In this document: one piece after another, positions 52,291-59,519 of the stretch
Numbering within the stretch: the stretch's first letter is position 1
Layout of the letters: each line of letters begins with the position of its first letter
Virus record (IMG/VR): IMGVR_UViG_3300048438_000153
Span: 211,103-275,102 of that record
DNA: 64,000 nucleotides
Origin: a virus
Reading direction: 5' to 3' (one strand)
The notes under the pieces: generated by a model
Seen by the model: only the letters and a program-made list of their open reading frames with translations
What the model was told of the DNA's origin: nothing
The model's database searches: none
Program-made: the position numbers and the translations under genes

Positions 52291-52691
52291 CCTCATCTTT
52301 AGAGGAAGTCTTAGTCTTACAAGTGGAAGAAAGAAACTTTCTCGTGTCCTGTAAGAAAAGAGCTTTTCCTCTAAGCCCGTATGAAATCTATGGGGTAATC
52401 TTAGACGTGAACGCGCCCGAGACAGAAGATGTGGGTCATGTTCAGTTGAGCGTGGGGGAAACAAAAAAAGCCCACACCACTTTCCGAAAAAGTGGTGTGG
52501 GCTTATTTCGTTTTGGGGCTAGAGCCTCTTGGACTGTTGACGTAGGTGGGGCTGAGCTTAATATCAGAGGCTTTGTCTTAAGGGACAACCCCTACCTCAC
52601 GCTACTCTCGGAGCTAGGGGTGAGTAAGCCCGAGAGAACGTGGGTTGTCCCTACACACCTATTAGAACCCTGTCTTAATGTTGACGACTAG
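52260..52691 (+). CDS. hypothetical protein containing a terminator hairpin
   Basis: The frame starts inside the kinase 3' end (31-base overlap) and codes for 143 residues with a beta-rich look (GQRLLTSSLEEVLVLQVEER). A 16-bp perfect stem sits within codons 70-82 (52468-52504), yet the frame stays open beyond it with sensible sequence (GGAELNIRGFVLRDNP, TWVVPTHLLEPC). Its end overlaps the convergent gene by 17 bases. Either the hairpin is tolerated in a coding region, or only the first 70 codons are normally expressed. Confidence 0.5.
   Translation: MAIKVGQRLLTSSLEEVLVLQVEERNFLVSCKKRAFPLSPYEIYGVILDVNAPETEDVGHVQLSVGETKKAHTTFRKSGVGLFRFGARASWTVDVGGAELNIRGFVLRDNPYLTLLSELGVSKPERTWVVPTHLLEPCLNVDD
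52463..52508. terminator. Strong 16-bp terminator hairpin
   Basis: Arms 52468-52483 and 52489-52504 pair perfectly around CCGAA. Read on the minus strand it is followed by a seven-T run, a classic intrinsic terminator for the leftward gene at 52675-53607. On the plus strand ATTTCGTTTT follows, a weaker run. It lies inside the 143-residue plus-strand frame. Confidence 0.85.
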
Positions 52692-53607
52692 GCTCGTAGA
52701 GACAAGGAATCAGGCGGTCGGTGAAGTAGCTCACAGCTTGGTAAAACTGCTCCTCGCTCATAGGGATTCCACGCGGAGAACCTGCAATACCCTGATGGCC
52801 TCCTGCCTCATCTCCCCAAAGCTCTTGAACAATTTCTCTACATGAGAAACCCTCAATGGGTTCGGCGAGACTTACAGAGATTGATCTCCATTTCTCATTG
52901 TAAGTGACAACTGCGATACCTCTTACTCCATCAGGGTCAGAGTATAAGTGGTTGCAGAAGTCTCCATCAGGCGATCTTCGGATCACCACCGAGAGGGGTG
53001 TCATGTACTGAAAGGTCTTAAGATTCAGATCTCGCTCACCCTGAACAAACCCTAAACCCTTTTCATAGTTGCTTCCCTCAAAGGGAGAAGAAAGGGCGTC
53101 AGAAATGTAGTTAGAAATAGAACTGACGAAAGAACTGACCTCAAGGTTGTGGTCTTTAGGGAACTGAGGGCGTGTGTCCTTGATTTCTTTCTGAATGCCC
53201 ATCAAGCAGAAATAGTAAGGGTCTTTCTCATCGAGAGAGTGTACTCCATCAACATCGCATTTCTCAGCCAAGTCCCAAAAATCACTGTGATCAGAGAAAG
53301 ACGAGTTGTAGAGACCTGTCGCTCTCATCAGACCGCCGATAGTGTCGAGGTCGAGGTGGGAAATCAAAGCGACCTCATCGTCCGAGAGAACAGGAATATT
53401 CTTATCATTACAGGGCGCGGGTCGGCCTTCGGGGTGGAGGTGTCTCCCCACATAGTCTGAACCCACAGGCTGATGGTGGGCAGCGGTATAGCGAGTTCCC
53501 TCGCACACGAACGCGCCGTACTCAGCTTCTACAGTCAAAGAGGGAGGTTTATCGAGGCTCAGGGTGTCTGATGCGAGTTGAGCAGTGGGTGAGAGAATGA
53601 CGATCAT
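52675..53607 (-). CDS. DHH-superfamily-like phosphoesterase
   Basis: The segment LISHLDLDTIGGLMRATGLY resembles the H-x-D-x-D-A-x-G catalytic start of DHH phosphoesterases (NrnA, GdpP, RecJ). DEAGGHQGIAGSPRG near 270-285 resembles the G-G-H-x-x-A-A-G of DHHA1 domains. The residues between them are not clearly aligned. Such enzymes degrade short oligonucleotides or cyclic dinucleotides, so nucleotide recycling or blunting a cyclic-nucleotide defence are both possible. It stands alone with its own terminator. The call is tentative. Confidence 0.5.
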   Translation of the reverse strand: MIVILSPTAQLASDTLSLDKPPSLTVEAEYGAFVCEGTRYTAAHHQPVGSDYVGRHLHPEGRPAPCNDKNIPVLSDDEVALISHLDLDTIGGLMRATGLYNSSFSDHSDFWDLAEKCDVDGVHSLDEKDPYYFCLMGIQKEIKDTRPQFPKDHNLEVSSFVSSISNYISDALSSPFEGSNYEKGLGFVQGERDLNLKTFQYMTPLSVVIRRSPDGDFCNHLYSDPDGVRGIAVVTYNEKWRSISVSLAEPIEGFSCREIVQELWGDEAGGHQGIAGSPRGIPMSEEQFYQAVSYFTDRLIPCLYEPSRQH

Positions 53608-53667
53608 TATTCAATAACCTTTCTATAAAATCGGTGGGTTAGTCTTATATCGTAAAAGGAGTTTCGC

Positions 53668-54321
53668 ATGAACAGAAATCAAATGATAAGAATCGCTCAT
53701 CAAAACCCCCACATGAGGGAGCAGGTTCTTCGTATTATTCAAGCTACAGACAGAGTTGCATCAGCGATAGATCGAGCTGAAGGGCTTCTTATGAAAGAAG
53801 CATCCAAGGGGTTACCGATCTCTAAGCTTTTAAGATATGCTCAGTCAGGTATCTTCATCGTCTCAGCTTACCGCAATCAGTTCTCACGCAAGCAGAACAA
53901 AGAAAGAAACGAAGAGCTCAGGCAGATGATTCTTTCTCTCGGCGTCCCTGTCAGTAAGATTGTTAAGCTCAAGTCTCAATGGCTTGAGGAAAACTCGGAC
54001 GTACCGACTCAGGAGCAGAGCTTTGCAATCCTCGCCCCTGTCTCATGGGCAGACGCGCTCAGAATCTCAAACCACTTCGAGCAAGACGGCTTCATTTGGT
54101 CTAGCTCAACAAACCCTCTCGCTATGTATGAGCAGACAGGGAAAGTCACTTTCGCTGTAGATAAAGATATGGCAACTCAGATTAGTCTGAGCAGTGCGAA
54201 AGACCTCTATTCTAGAGGTCGAGGTGGCTCTTTCGACATCGGCTTCAATTGGAACAACCCTCTTGATTGGAATCGCACAAGCCCTATCAAGACCTCAGAC
54301 ATCTTGGCGGTTGCTAGTTAA
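53668..54321 (+). CDS. hypothetical protein, DUF3293-like segment
   Basis: The centre (VSAYRNQFSRKQNKERNEEL, then VKLKSQWLEE and EQSFAILAP) resembles the short DUF3293 pattern of conserved N, R and E residues. A basic helical N-terminus precedes it (MIRIAHQNPHMREQVLRII). Function unknown. AAAGGAG lies ahead of the ATG, and TTATAT at 53645-53650 is a possible -10. It is a single-gene plus unit whose end overlaps a convergent gene by eight bases. Confidence 0.55.
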   Translation: MNRNQMIRIAHQNPHMREQVLRIIQATDRVASAIDRAEGLLMKEASKGLPISKLLRYAQSGIFIVSAYRNQFSRKQNKERNEELRQMILSLGVPVSKIVKLKSQWLEENSDVPTQEQSFAILAPVSWADALRISNHFEQDGFIWSSSTNPLAMYEQTGKVTFAVDKDMATQISLSSAKDLYSRGRGGSFDIGFNWNNPLDWNRTSPIKTSDILAVAS

Positions 54322-54637
54322 TCTGAGGCTTCGCCCAACCACTGTGGTCAAGAGATTCAACGCCCTCTCTCCATTTGTCGTTGCGAAAGAACTCTTTGCG
54401 AAGCTCTGCTTTCTTCTTCATTAAGATATTGTCGAACTTAAGTGGGTCGGTAGCTTCAGAGAGCCTTGCGCTCGCCTCCTCCCGACCGTACTTGAGCGCG
54501 ATCATGTTGAGCATGAGAGCTGTGGGCGTAGTGCCTCTCTCGGGGAACTTAGTGTTAAAGTCAGCCTTAGCTTGGCGTAAAGCCTCTAGGCGCTCTTTAC
54601 GGTTCTTTCTTCTTGCTCTGCTGTTTCGTCTACTCAT
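54314..54637 (-). CDS. Basic hypothetical protein, 107 aa
   Basis: The first 25 residues are mostly Arg and Lys (MSRRNSRARRKNRKERLEAL) and suit nucleic-acid binding; the rest is helical. CAGGAGG precedes the ATG by five bases. It is the last gene of the leftward unit headed by the repeat element at 55715. No family recognised. Confidence 0.65.
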   Translation of the reverse strand: MSRRNSRARRKNRKERLEALRQAKADFNTKFPERGTTPTALMLNMIALKYGREEASARLSEATDPLKFDNILMKKKAELRKEFFRNDKWREGVESLDHSGWAKPQIN

Positions 54638-54653
54638 CGTTTCCTCCTGATTC

Positions 54654-54809
54654 TTAAAGCTGTATCTCGATCACTCGCTTTGGTTCGCGCTTGGTTTCTT
54701 TCTTCGGGCGCTCTATCGGTGGCGGTGGTATTTCAAGGTAAACCCTGTGATCCTCCTCCACCTCTCTCTGTTGACGCTCCTCCACTCTTTCAATGATAGA
54801 GATGCCCAT
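54654..54809 (-). CDS. Small charged protein, 51 aa
   Basis: The ATG at 54809 has AGGAG seven bases upstream. The peptide is MGISIIERVEERQQREVEED, then a Pro run (EIPPPPIERP) and a basic tail ending VIEIQL. It fills the gap between two genes of the same strand. Probably partly disordered; function unknown. Confidence 0.6.
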   Translation of the reverse strand: MGISIIERVEERQQREVEEDHRVYLEIPPPPIERPKKETKREPKRVIEIQL

Positions 54810-54867
54810 CTTCTTTCTCCTATAGGTGGTCGGTTTCTTAAAGTGTAACTGTCCGAAACGGATTCGG

Positions 54868-55227
54868 TCAAACTTGAAGCTCGGGGGATCTGTTTAAACT
54901 ATTCTTTCTCAGAGTCTGCGTAGCTTTCTCTTTCCAGCCCCACACGTCTTCTATCTTGAGGTTCTTGAGCTTCTCCGCCGACTTGTCCCCTAAGTAAGAC
55001 TTGATATCCTTGTTTCTATGCGCTCGAAAGTAAGAGAAGCTCAGTCCATAGGTGACCCCCTGACCCTCAATGTCATGGACAAAAACCGCTAGATATTCTT
55101 GATAATCAGGGTACTCCCACCAACTTCCTTCAGGCTTGACCCACAAAGAAACGCCTTGCGGTAAGTCTTTAGCGTAGGGGATGCGGAAGTAGCCTCCTCT
55201 GTAGAGATCTTTCTTAACATCTATCAT
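54868..55227 (-). CDS. hypothetical protein, 119 aa
   Basis: A soluble, strand-rich protein with many aromatic residues (GSWWEYPDYQEYLAVFVHD, YGLSFSYFRAHRN). The ATG at 55227 follows AGGGGGG by eight bases and is preferred over the TTG at 55245, which overlaps the upstream gene. Second gene of its unit. No family recognised. Confidence 0.65.
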   Translation of the reverse strand: MIDVKKDLYRGGYFRIPYAKDLPQGVSLWVKPEGSWWEYPDYQEYLAVFVHDIEGQGVTYGLSFSYFRAHRNKDIKSYLGDKSAEKLKNLKIEDVWGWKEKATQTLRKNSLNRSPELQV

Positions 55228-55241
55228 CACGGCCACCCCCC

Positions 55242-55691
55242 TCAAGTACAGTCCAACTCAAGTTGATCTCTCTTAAAGGCTTTCCAAAGAGCCTCCTCGA
55301 TGCCCTTGATGTAGGGCGCGGAGTCGTTAAGAGTCGATTTAACCCACTTAGTGCGGATACGGACTCGACCCTCTCCCTCAAGGATTGCTCTGATCTTCAA
55401 GATCTCGCTCTCGACGTCCATGCGAACCTCAGAAAACAAGGTGTACTTGACCGTCTCTTTCCGACCTACGAACATCACCTCTTTCTTTGTGAGCGTAACC
55501 ATCCGACCACCTTTTGACGGGTTCTGACGATACTCTGAAGTCGAGTAAACCTCGTCGTATCCGAACTCGTTGAGTAGTGGGTCGGCTACTCCGTTAAGTA
55601 GCCTAAAGCAGTGCTCTTGTTTCTGTGTAAGGTTGTTCATGCTTACTCTCCTAAAAGGGGAATCGACCCCCCTCTCTTCAAATGCCTTCAT
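55242..55691 (-). CDS. hypothetical protein with two in-frame starts, 149 aa
   Basis: The protein is alpha/beta and basic (REYRQNPSK-like centre, RIRTKWVKSTLND). Two starts each have a good ribosome site: ATG 55691 after AGGAGG, and ATG 55640 (Met18) after AGGAGA six bases upstream. Both forms may be made. It is the first gene after the repeat element at 55715-55745, which ends 24 bases upstream. No family recognised. Confidence 0.65.
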   Translation of the reverse strand: MKAFEERGVDSPFRRVSMNNLTQKQEHCFRLLNGVADPLLNEFGYDEVYSTSEYRQNPSKGGRMVTLTKKEVMFVGRKETVKYTLFSEVRMDVESEILKIRAILEGEGRVRIRTKWVKSTLNDSAPYIKGIEEALWKAFKRDQLELDCT

Positions 55692-55714
55692 CTTTACCTC
55701 CTTCTAACACATAT

Positions 55715-55745
55715 CCCAAACCCGATACCTCACCAATACCTCAAC
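55715..55745 (-). promoter_or_regulatory. CTCACCAATAC-type upstream element, copy A
   Basis: The plus strand holds CCCAAACCCGATAC then CTCACCAATACCTCAAC. Copies stand upstream of four other leftward units (58687, 59391, 62270, 63027). Here it fills the whole gap between the J-domain-like gene stop and the next start, so it must act in cis on the 55691 gene. Confidence 0.7.
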
Positions 55746-55747
55746 TC

Positions 55748-56149
55748 CTACTTTTGTCTCATTTTTAATAGTTCCCGAGTGATTTCAAGAGCTTGGTCTT
55801 CTTTATTAGGGTTCTTGTCGGGATGACAGAAGCTAATCAGCTTCTTTAAGAAGGATGGGCTCAAGATGATCTGACTCATCGCCTCCTCTACGTTACTCTG
55901 AGACTCTAGCAAGTCCATCTTGAGCCTGTGAGCCTCTTCTTCAAGGTCTTTCACTCTCTCCCTCAAGTGAGTCATCTCTGATGAAGATCCCTCAATCAGA
56001 AGACCCTGTATGATCTTCTGAAGCTCGAAGTATTTCTCGTCACTCTTATTCCTCTCCCAACCGTTGATCTCTTTCCAACAGTCGTAACAGTGGGCGTAAG
56101 GTGAACTCTCCATCGGGTAGGCGCACCGATCACAGTGTTGTATCTCCAT
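55748..56149 (-). CDS. J-domain-like co-chaperone fragment with zinc ribbon
   Basis: The N-terminus has C-D-R-C and C-Y-D-C pairs (residues 6-9 and 21-24), a small zinc site. A coiled coil covers about 50-90. The C-terminus LKKLISFCHPDKNPNKEDQA followed by ITRELLKMR contains the H-P-D motif and flanking helices of DnaJ J-domains. It could recruit host DnaK, for example for replication or assembly. Last gene of the unit from the element at 58687. The J-domain reading is short but distinctive. Confidence 0.6.
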   Translation of the reverse strand: MEIQHCDRCAYPMESSPYAHCYDCWKEINGWERNKSDEKYFELQKIIQGLLIEGSSSEMTHLRERVKDLEEEAHRLKMDLLESQSNVEEAMSQIILSPSFLKKLISFCHPDKNPNKEDQALEITRELLKMRQK

Positions 56150-56161
56150 CAGGTTTCTTTC

Positions 56162-56299
56162 TTAATACAAAGCTAGGATCGTCTCAACTACCGCGCAAAC
56201 CACTAAAATAAATTTCACTAATAGTGAGAGATCATACTTTCCCACCTTATGGAAATGAAACGAGAGAAAGATGATGAACACAAGCGTGAGATAAAGCAT
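56162..56299 (-). CDS. Small two-span membrane protein, 45 aa
   Basis: The peptide MLYLTLVFIIFLSFHFHKVG and LLVKFILVVCAVVETILALY holds two hydrophobic helices separated by a short charged loop. It lies between two same-strand genes, 11 bases after a stop, with a weak AAGAGTG ribosome site. It is the third of three consecutive small membrane proteins. A holin-like or anti-superinfection role is possible. Confidence 0.55.
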   Translation of the reverse strand: MLYLTLVFIIFLSFHFHKVGKYDLSLLVKFILVVCAVVETILALY

Positions 56300-56310
56300 A
56301 GCGATCACTC

Positions 56311-56646
56311 TTAAAGAGGGAGAGAGAAAGCGAGACAGATGACCGCTAGGTAGAAAGATATCATCTTCATGTTGCCCATGCGATCAGACTCTAAGACTAA
56401 CATACAAGACTCAGGGTCACTGAAGATCACCTCTTTCCTGAAGACCTGACCTGTCTCAGAAATCACGAGCAACTCTTCACCTTCCTCAACCGCGCTCTCG
56501 AAGACCTCTTGAGTTAGGTAAGTCTTGGAATCGGGCTTACTCTTGATGACCTCCTGTATGCGGAGGATTAGGTTATGGAGCGCCTTCTTCTCTTTCTGTC
56601 TGAAGAAAATAGAGGCGCAGAACAGAAACAGAGTTAAGTAGTACAT
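56311..56646 (-). CDS. Membrane protein with N- and C-terminal spans, 111 aa
   Basis: The first 15 residues (MYYLTLFLFCASIFF) and the last 20 (MISFYLAVICLAFSLPL) are hydrophobic; the 75 between them are charged and strand-rich (VFESAVEEGEELLVI), probably one soluble domain anchored at both ends. No family is recognised. Ribosome site weak. Middle gene of the small-membrane trio. Confidence 0.6.
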   Translation of the reverse strand: MYYLTLFLFCASIFFRQKEKKALHNLILRIQEVIKSKPDSKTYLTQEVFESAVEEGEELLVISETGQVFRKEVIFSDPESCMLVLESDRMGNMKMISFYLAVICLAFSLPL

Positions 56647-56659
56647 GATTTAACCACTC

Positions 56660-56974
56660 TTAAATAGTATAGGACAGGAGCACTAGAGAGGATTGTGCAA
56701 TCACCATAGCCCTCTGATAGTTTAACATCAAAGAAGCATCATGAAGATGATCCCAAAACTCTCTCTCAGAGAAAGGCAGAATCCCACCTCGCTCCTTAAA
56801 GACATACAGAGCCTCCGCTTTAAGAAGAGAAAGCGTCTCTAAGTCTTTGAGGTAAAACGACGCGATAATCGAGAGTAGGAGGAGCACTGAGATTGTGAGA
56901 CTGCTATTCACGACACAGCAGAAAGCAAAACCGTACTGCGCCCACAAGATCCAACTGTTCTTATCATTGTTCAT
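56660..56974 (-). CDS. Membrane protein, 104 aa
   Basis: Residues 8-42 contain one or two spans (WILWAQYGFAFCCVV, SVLLLLSIIASFYL) and the C-terminus is again hydrophobic (VIAQSSLVLLSYTI). The middle is helical and soluble. AAAGAG precedes the ATG. No family recognised. It is the first of three adjacent small membrane proteins. Confidence 0.6.
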   Translation of the reverse strand: MNNDKNSWILWAQYGFAFCCVVNSSLTISVLLLLSIIASFYLKDLETLSLLKAEALYVFKERGGILPFSEREFWDHLHDASLMLNYQRAMVIAQSSLVLLSYTI

Positions 56975-56987
56975 TGTATTTTCTCTT

Positions 56988-57491
56988 TCAAGCCAAAGCT
57001 AAGATTTTAATCTCTTCGTTATCCCAAAGAACCTTCCCTCCCGAAACCTTCTCATAAGCCTCTCTCAAGAAAGGATTAGAGGGGTAAGAGGATGATCCGC
57101 TGATGATCCCACACCACTTGAACTTGTAAGACTCTCGATCCGAGATCTTCTCGTAGAAAGAAGTCTTGGAAGAATACTCTCCCATCCAATGATGAATCCC
57201 CGCAGACCAAGTAGATCGCCAATTTTTAGTGCGCTTGAAGTGCTTCCTATCCCGCGCCTTTCTGTTAAGAGTCCATCCGTTCAGACGCGATACAAGACGG
57301 AGGTTCATGCTCGCGTTCCCATGACCCATCGACTTATCATCCCGCGTCTGCGTAGAAGAAAGAAGAATCGCCACATTGTCTGAAAGGAGGATGTGGTAAA
57401 TCCCCGCTCGACCATCAACGCGCTCCCAATCAAAGTTCTCAGAAGTTAACCAACCCTCTAGATCGTCTCGGGTGATATTAACGTAACTCAT
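56988..57491 (-). CDS. hypothetical protein, 167 aa
   Basis: A soluble protein rich in Trp, Arg and Ser (RTKNWRSTWSAGIHHWMGEY), with AAGGAG five bases before its ATG. No membrane segment or catalytic motif is visible. It follows a small intercistronic hairpin at 57513. No family recognised. Confidence 0.65.
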   Translation of the reverse strand: MSYVNITRDDLEGWLTSENFDWERVDGRAGIYHILLSDNVAILLSSTQTRDDKSMGHGNASMNLRLVSRLNGWTLNRKARDRKHFKRTKNWRSTWSAGIHHWMGEYSSKTSFYEKISDRESYKFKWCGIISGSSSYPSNPFLREAYEKVSGGKVLWDNEEIKILALA

Positions 57492-57512
57492 CTGATCTCC
57501 TTAGTGTGTGTG

Positions 57513-57539
57513 AAGCATCAGTTCTTAAGGCTGATGCTT
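57513..57539. repeat. Intercistronic 9-bp hairpin
   Basis: AAGCATCAG (57513-57521) and CTGATGCTT (57531-57539) pair perfectly around a nine-base loop containing TTCTTAAG. No T-run follows on the minus strand, so it may be an RNA stability or processing site rather than a terminator. Confidence 0.5.
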
Positions 57540-57548
57540 TAAGTGGTT

Positions 57549-58136
57549 TTATTTATATGGGTTTAAACCCTTCAAACCGCTCCAATTGGTGAAGACTCTC
57601 TCGTGGGTTCCCACGCCATGTAAGAGATGCCCCGATATTCCATAAGCAGAGATATAGTCAACCACCATTTCTTTTATTTCTCCTGAAAGACAGAGCCTCT
57701 TTACTCCTATGAAATAGGGGTGGCTGACTCTCTTAAAATGACCAATGTCAGCTAAGATAATGTCGGACTTCTCTACTTCTTTCTTGTGGGCAAAAACACT
57801 CCCCTTCTCTACTTCTGTGACCCAATCAACTAGAGTCTCACAAAGACACTCAAGAGCACAATAATCAAGGGTATTGTCCTCGCCCACATGATCATTACAA
57901 ACTAGAACATTCTTAGCATGAGTTCTGTTGTCGTCTACAGCCATGTTCTTGTGTTCAAAGTCGATTCTCAGAGAGTCAGGTCTTTTCATTACTCTGACTG
58001 AAAGGTGAGAGTCAGATCCGATAAATCCATTTTTCCTTAGCAGGATGCCCGCCACCACTGAAAACTCTTTACCTTCACAGAAAGTATCGACGCCGATAAC
58101 TTTGACCATCTCGCGTACAAAGTTGCTTCTGCTCAT
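57549..58136 (-). CDS. hypothetical protein, 195 aa
   Basis: ATG 58136 follows AGGAG by six bases; the frame start at 58160 does not. The protein is alpha/beta with several Cys and His residues (ALECLCETLVDWV, GHLLHGVGTHERV), but no clear zinc motif. A pattern such as VIGVDTFCEGKEFSVVAGIL might hint at an RNase H-like fold, with Asp early on a strand; this is weak. Function unknown. Confidence 0.6.
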   Translation of the reverse strand: MSRSNFVREMVKVIGVDTFCEGKEFSVVAGILLRKNGFIGSDSHLSVRVMKRPDSLRIDFEHKNMAVDDNRTHAKNVLVCNDHVGEDNTLDYCALECLCETLVDWVTEVEKGSVFAHKKEVEKSDIILADIGHFKRVSHPYFIGVKRLCLSGEIKEMVVDYISAYGISGHLLHGVGTHERVFTNWSGLKGLNPYK

Positions 58137-58146
58137 TTCTTTCTCC

Positions 58147-58641
58147 TTAAGATAATACACCTGTGATTGAAGCCCAAGACACCCACTCTTTGGTCATTTC
58201 GTTAAAGTCACCGAAAACCGCGAGAGGCGTCACAACATTGACACGAAAAATACCCTCTGCCCCCTCGTCTACGATCAGTTCAGACCCAACTTTGAGATCG
58301 AAGCTCTTATAGCTCTCCACGCTCGATTGGAAAGCCTTCCTGATCTCAACATCTGACGACCCCCTCTCGACATACACAGGTAAGAATGGAATCCACTCAG
58401 TGGAAGTGGGGGACGAAGGATCAGGCTCAAAGCGAACTCCTACCTCAAAGAGATCGAAGCCCTCTTTCTCAGGGTAGTCGTGGTAAGCCATAAGACAGCT
58501 CGTGTAGCTCTCCATCACACACCCACCCCCATAGATCTTTCTTAAGCAGACTAAAGTATGTGATACGAATCCTGTCGCTAAGTCATGGCGAAACATCGCA
58601 TCCACTAAAGTATTGTTGACTCGTTCGTTGTAGGCAGTCAT
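58147..58641 (-). CDS. hypothetical protein, 164 aa
   Basis: No family recognised. It reads as a soluble protein with strand-rich parts (FDLFEVGVRFEPDPSSP, EGIFRVNVVTPLAVFG) and a Cys-containing N-terminal helix region. It is the first gene of the leftward unit after the repeat element at 58687-58732 and is followed closely by 57549-58136. Confidence 0.65.
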   Translation of the reverse strand: MTAYNERVNNTLVDAMFRHDLATGFVSHTLVCLRKIYGGGCVMESYTSCLMAYHDYPEKEGFDLFEVGVRFEPDPSSPTSTEWIPFLPVYVERGSSDVEIRKAFQSSVESYKSFDLKVGSELIVDEGAEGIFRVNVVTPLAVFGDFNEMTKEWVSWASITGVLS

Positions 58642-58686
58642 ATAAATCTCTTTCTCTAGAAGCCCTCGTATGGATCTTGATCTAGT

Positions 58687-58732
58687 CGTTACTCTTAGTT
58701 ACCTAATCCTGATACCTCACCAATACCTCAAC
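58687..58732 (-). promoter_or_regulatory. CTCACCAATAC-type upstream element, copy B
   Basis: The plus strand carries TTACTCTTAGTTACC, then GATACCTCACCAATACCTCA. It shares a 15-base left block and the core with copy D (62270). It ends 46 bases before the 58641 start. Confidence 0.7.
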
Positions 58733-58772
58733 AATTCGACGCGCCACTATGTGTCAGAAAACCCCCTCAATC

Positions 58773-58898
58773 TCACACTACCCGATCAGAGTAGGCTTGC
58801 CATTGTGTGAAAACTTCGCTCCAAAAGGGAAGACCTCTAATACTTCGTGAGCCTCCGCGTTCTTCTGAATCATCTTAAAGAACTTTTCGTCTGTCATT
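58773..58898 (-). CDS. Small hypothetical protein, 41 aa
   Basis: An open frame of 41 codons (MTDEKFFKMIQKKRGGSRSI ... FTQWQAYSDRVV) begins three bases after the HNH gene stop. The only ribosome site is a weak AGAAAG. It lies in the same unit as the HNH gene. Function unknown; the call rests on position and amino-acid make-up. Confidence 0.4.
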
Positions 58899-58901
58899 TA
58901 C

Positions 58902-59369
58902 TTATCTTTCTGACTCAAGCCAACTCAAGTCCAATGTCCATTGATGCTGTGACCTCTCAGCGTGTTTCTGAAAGACCTCTACGATGTAAGCCTCAAGCTC
59001 ATCTACGGTCATCTCATTCTGCTCAAGAATATGGATCAACACTTTCTCTCTCGCTTGAGGCTTCTCTACAGAAAGAGTGCGTCCAAGATGCTTCGCCTTG
59101 TGACAAGTAGGGCAGAGCGCGATCAGACCCTTTAAAGTCTGCTCTTTCTTTCTGTCATCGTATGACCAAATCTCGTGACACTCGACAATACTCTTAGGCT
59201 TTCCGTTGTATCTCCTCCAGCCTACTCCGCCACAGATCTCACATTTGTGACCCGCGCTCTCATAACAAGCCTTCCTTAACTTATCCCACTCTTTCTTAGA
59301 GAGGTTCGCCTCAGAACGTAGGTTGTCCCCCCATGAGGAACTAGGCACAAGCTCAATACTCAACTTCAT
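58902..59369 (-). CDS. HNH endonuclease
   Basis: The zinc-bound beta-beta-alpha nuclease is evident: C-E-I-C near 42-45, ECHEIWSYDD with the catalytic His, and LIALCPTCHKAKH with the second Cys pair and the last His. A helical tail follows (ILEQNEMTVDELEAYIVEVF). At 155 residues it could be a free homing-type nuclease or cut host DNA. It starts a unit 22 bases after element copy C. Confidence 0.82.
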   Translation of the reverse strand: MKLSIELVPSSSWGDNLRSEANLSKKEWDKLRKACYESAGHKCEICGGVGWRRYNGKPKSIVECHEIWSYDDRKKEQTLKGLIALCPTCHKAKHLGRTLSVEKPQAREKVLIHILEQNEMTVDELEAYIVEVFQKHAERSQHQWTLDLSWLESER

Positions 59370-59390
59370 AGTCTCTTCCTTTCGTTGTGA

Positions 59391-59434
59391 TTACTCTTAC
59401 TCTCCCAAACCTGTTGACTCACCAATACTTCAAG
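59391..59434 (-). promoter_or_regulatory. CTCACCAATAC-type upstream element, copy C
   Basis: The plus strand reads TTACTCTTACTCTCCC, AAACCTGTTGA and CTCACCAATACTTCAAG. The element stands between the terminator at 59446 and the HNH start, as expected of a promoter or operator of the next unit. Confidence 0.7.
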
Positions 59435-59445
59435 TCACCAAACGC

Positions 59446-59493
59446 AAAAAAGCGCGGTGTAAAGTGCCGAATATCAACACTTTACACCGCGCT
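59446..59493 (-). terminator. Intrinsic terminator, 16-bp stem
   Basis: Arms 59451-59466 and 59478-59493 are perfect complements (AGCGCGGTGTAAAGTG) around an 11-base loop. On the minus strand a T-run (TTTTTT) follows. It ends the unit of the nuclease/methylase and the small zinc protein. Confidence 0.85.
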
Positions 59494-59519
59494 CCTCACT
59501 TCAAACTCCGCTCGATCTG

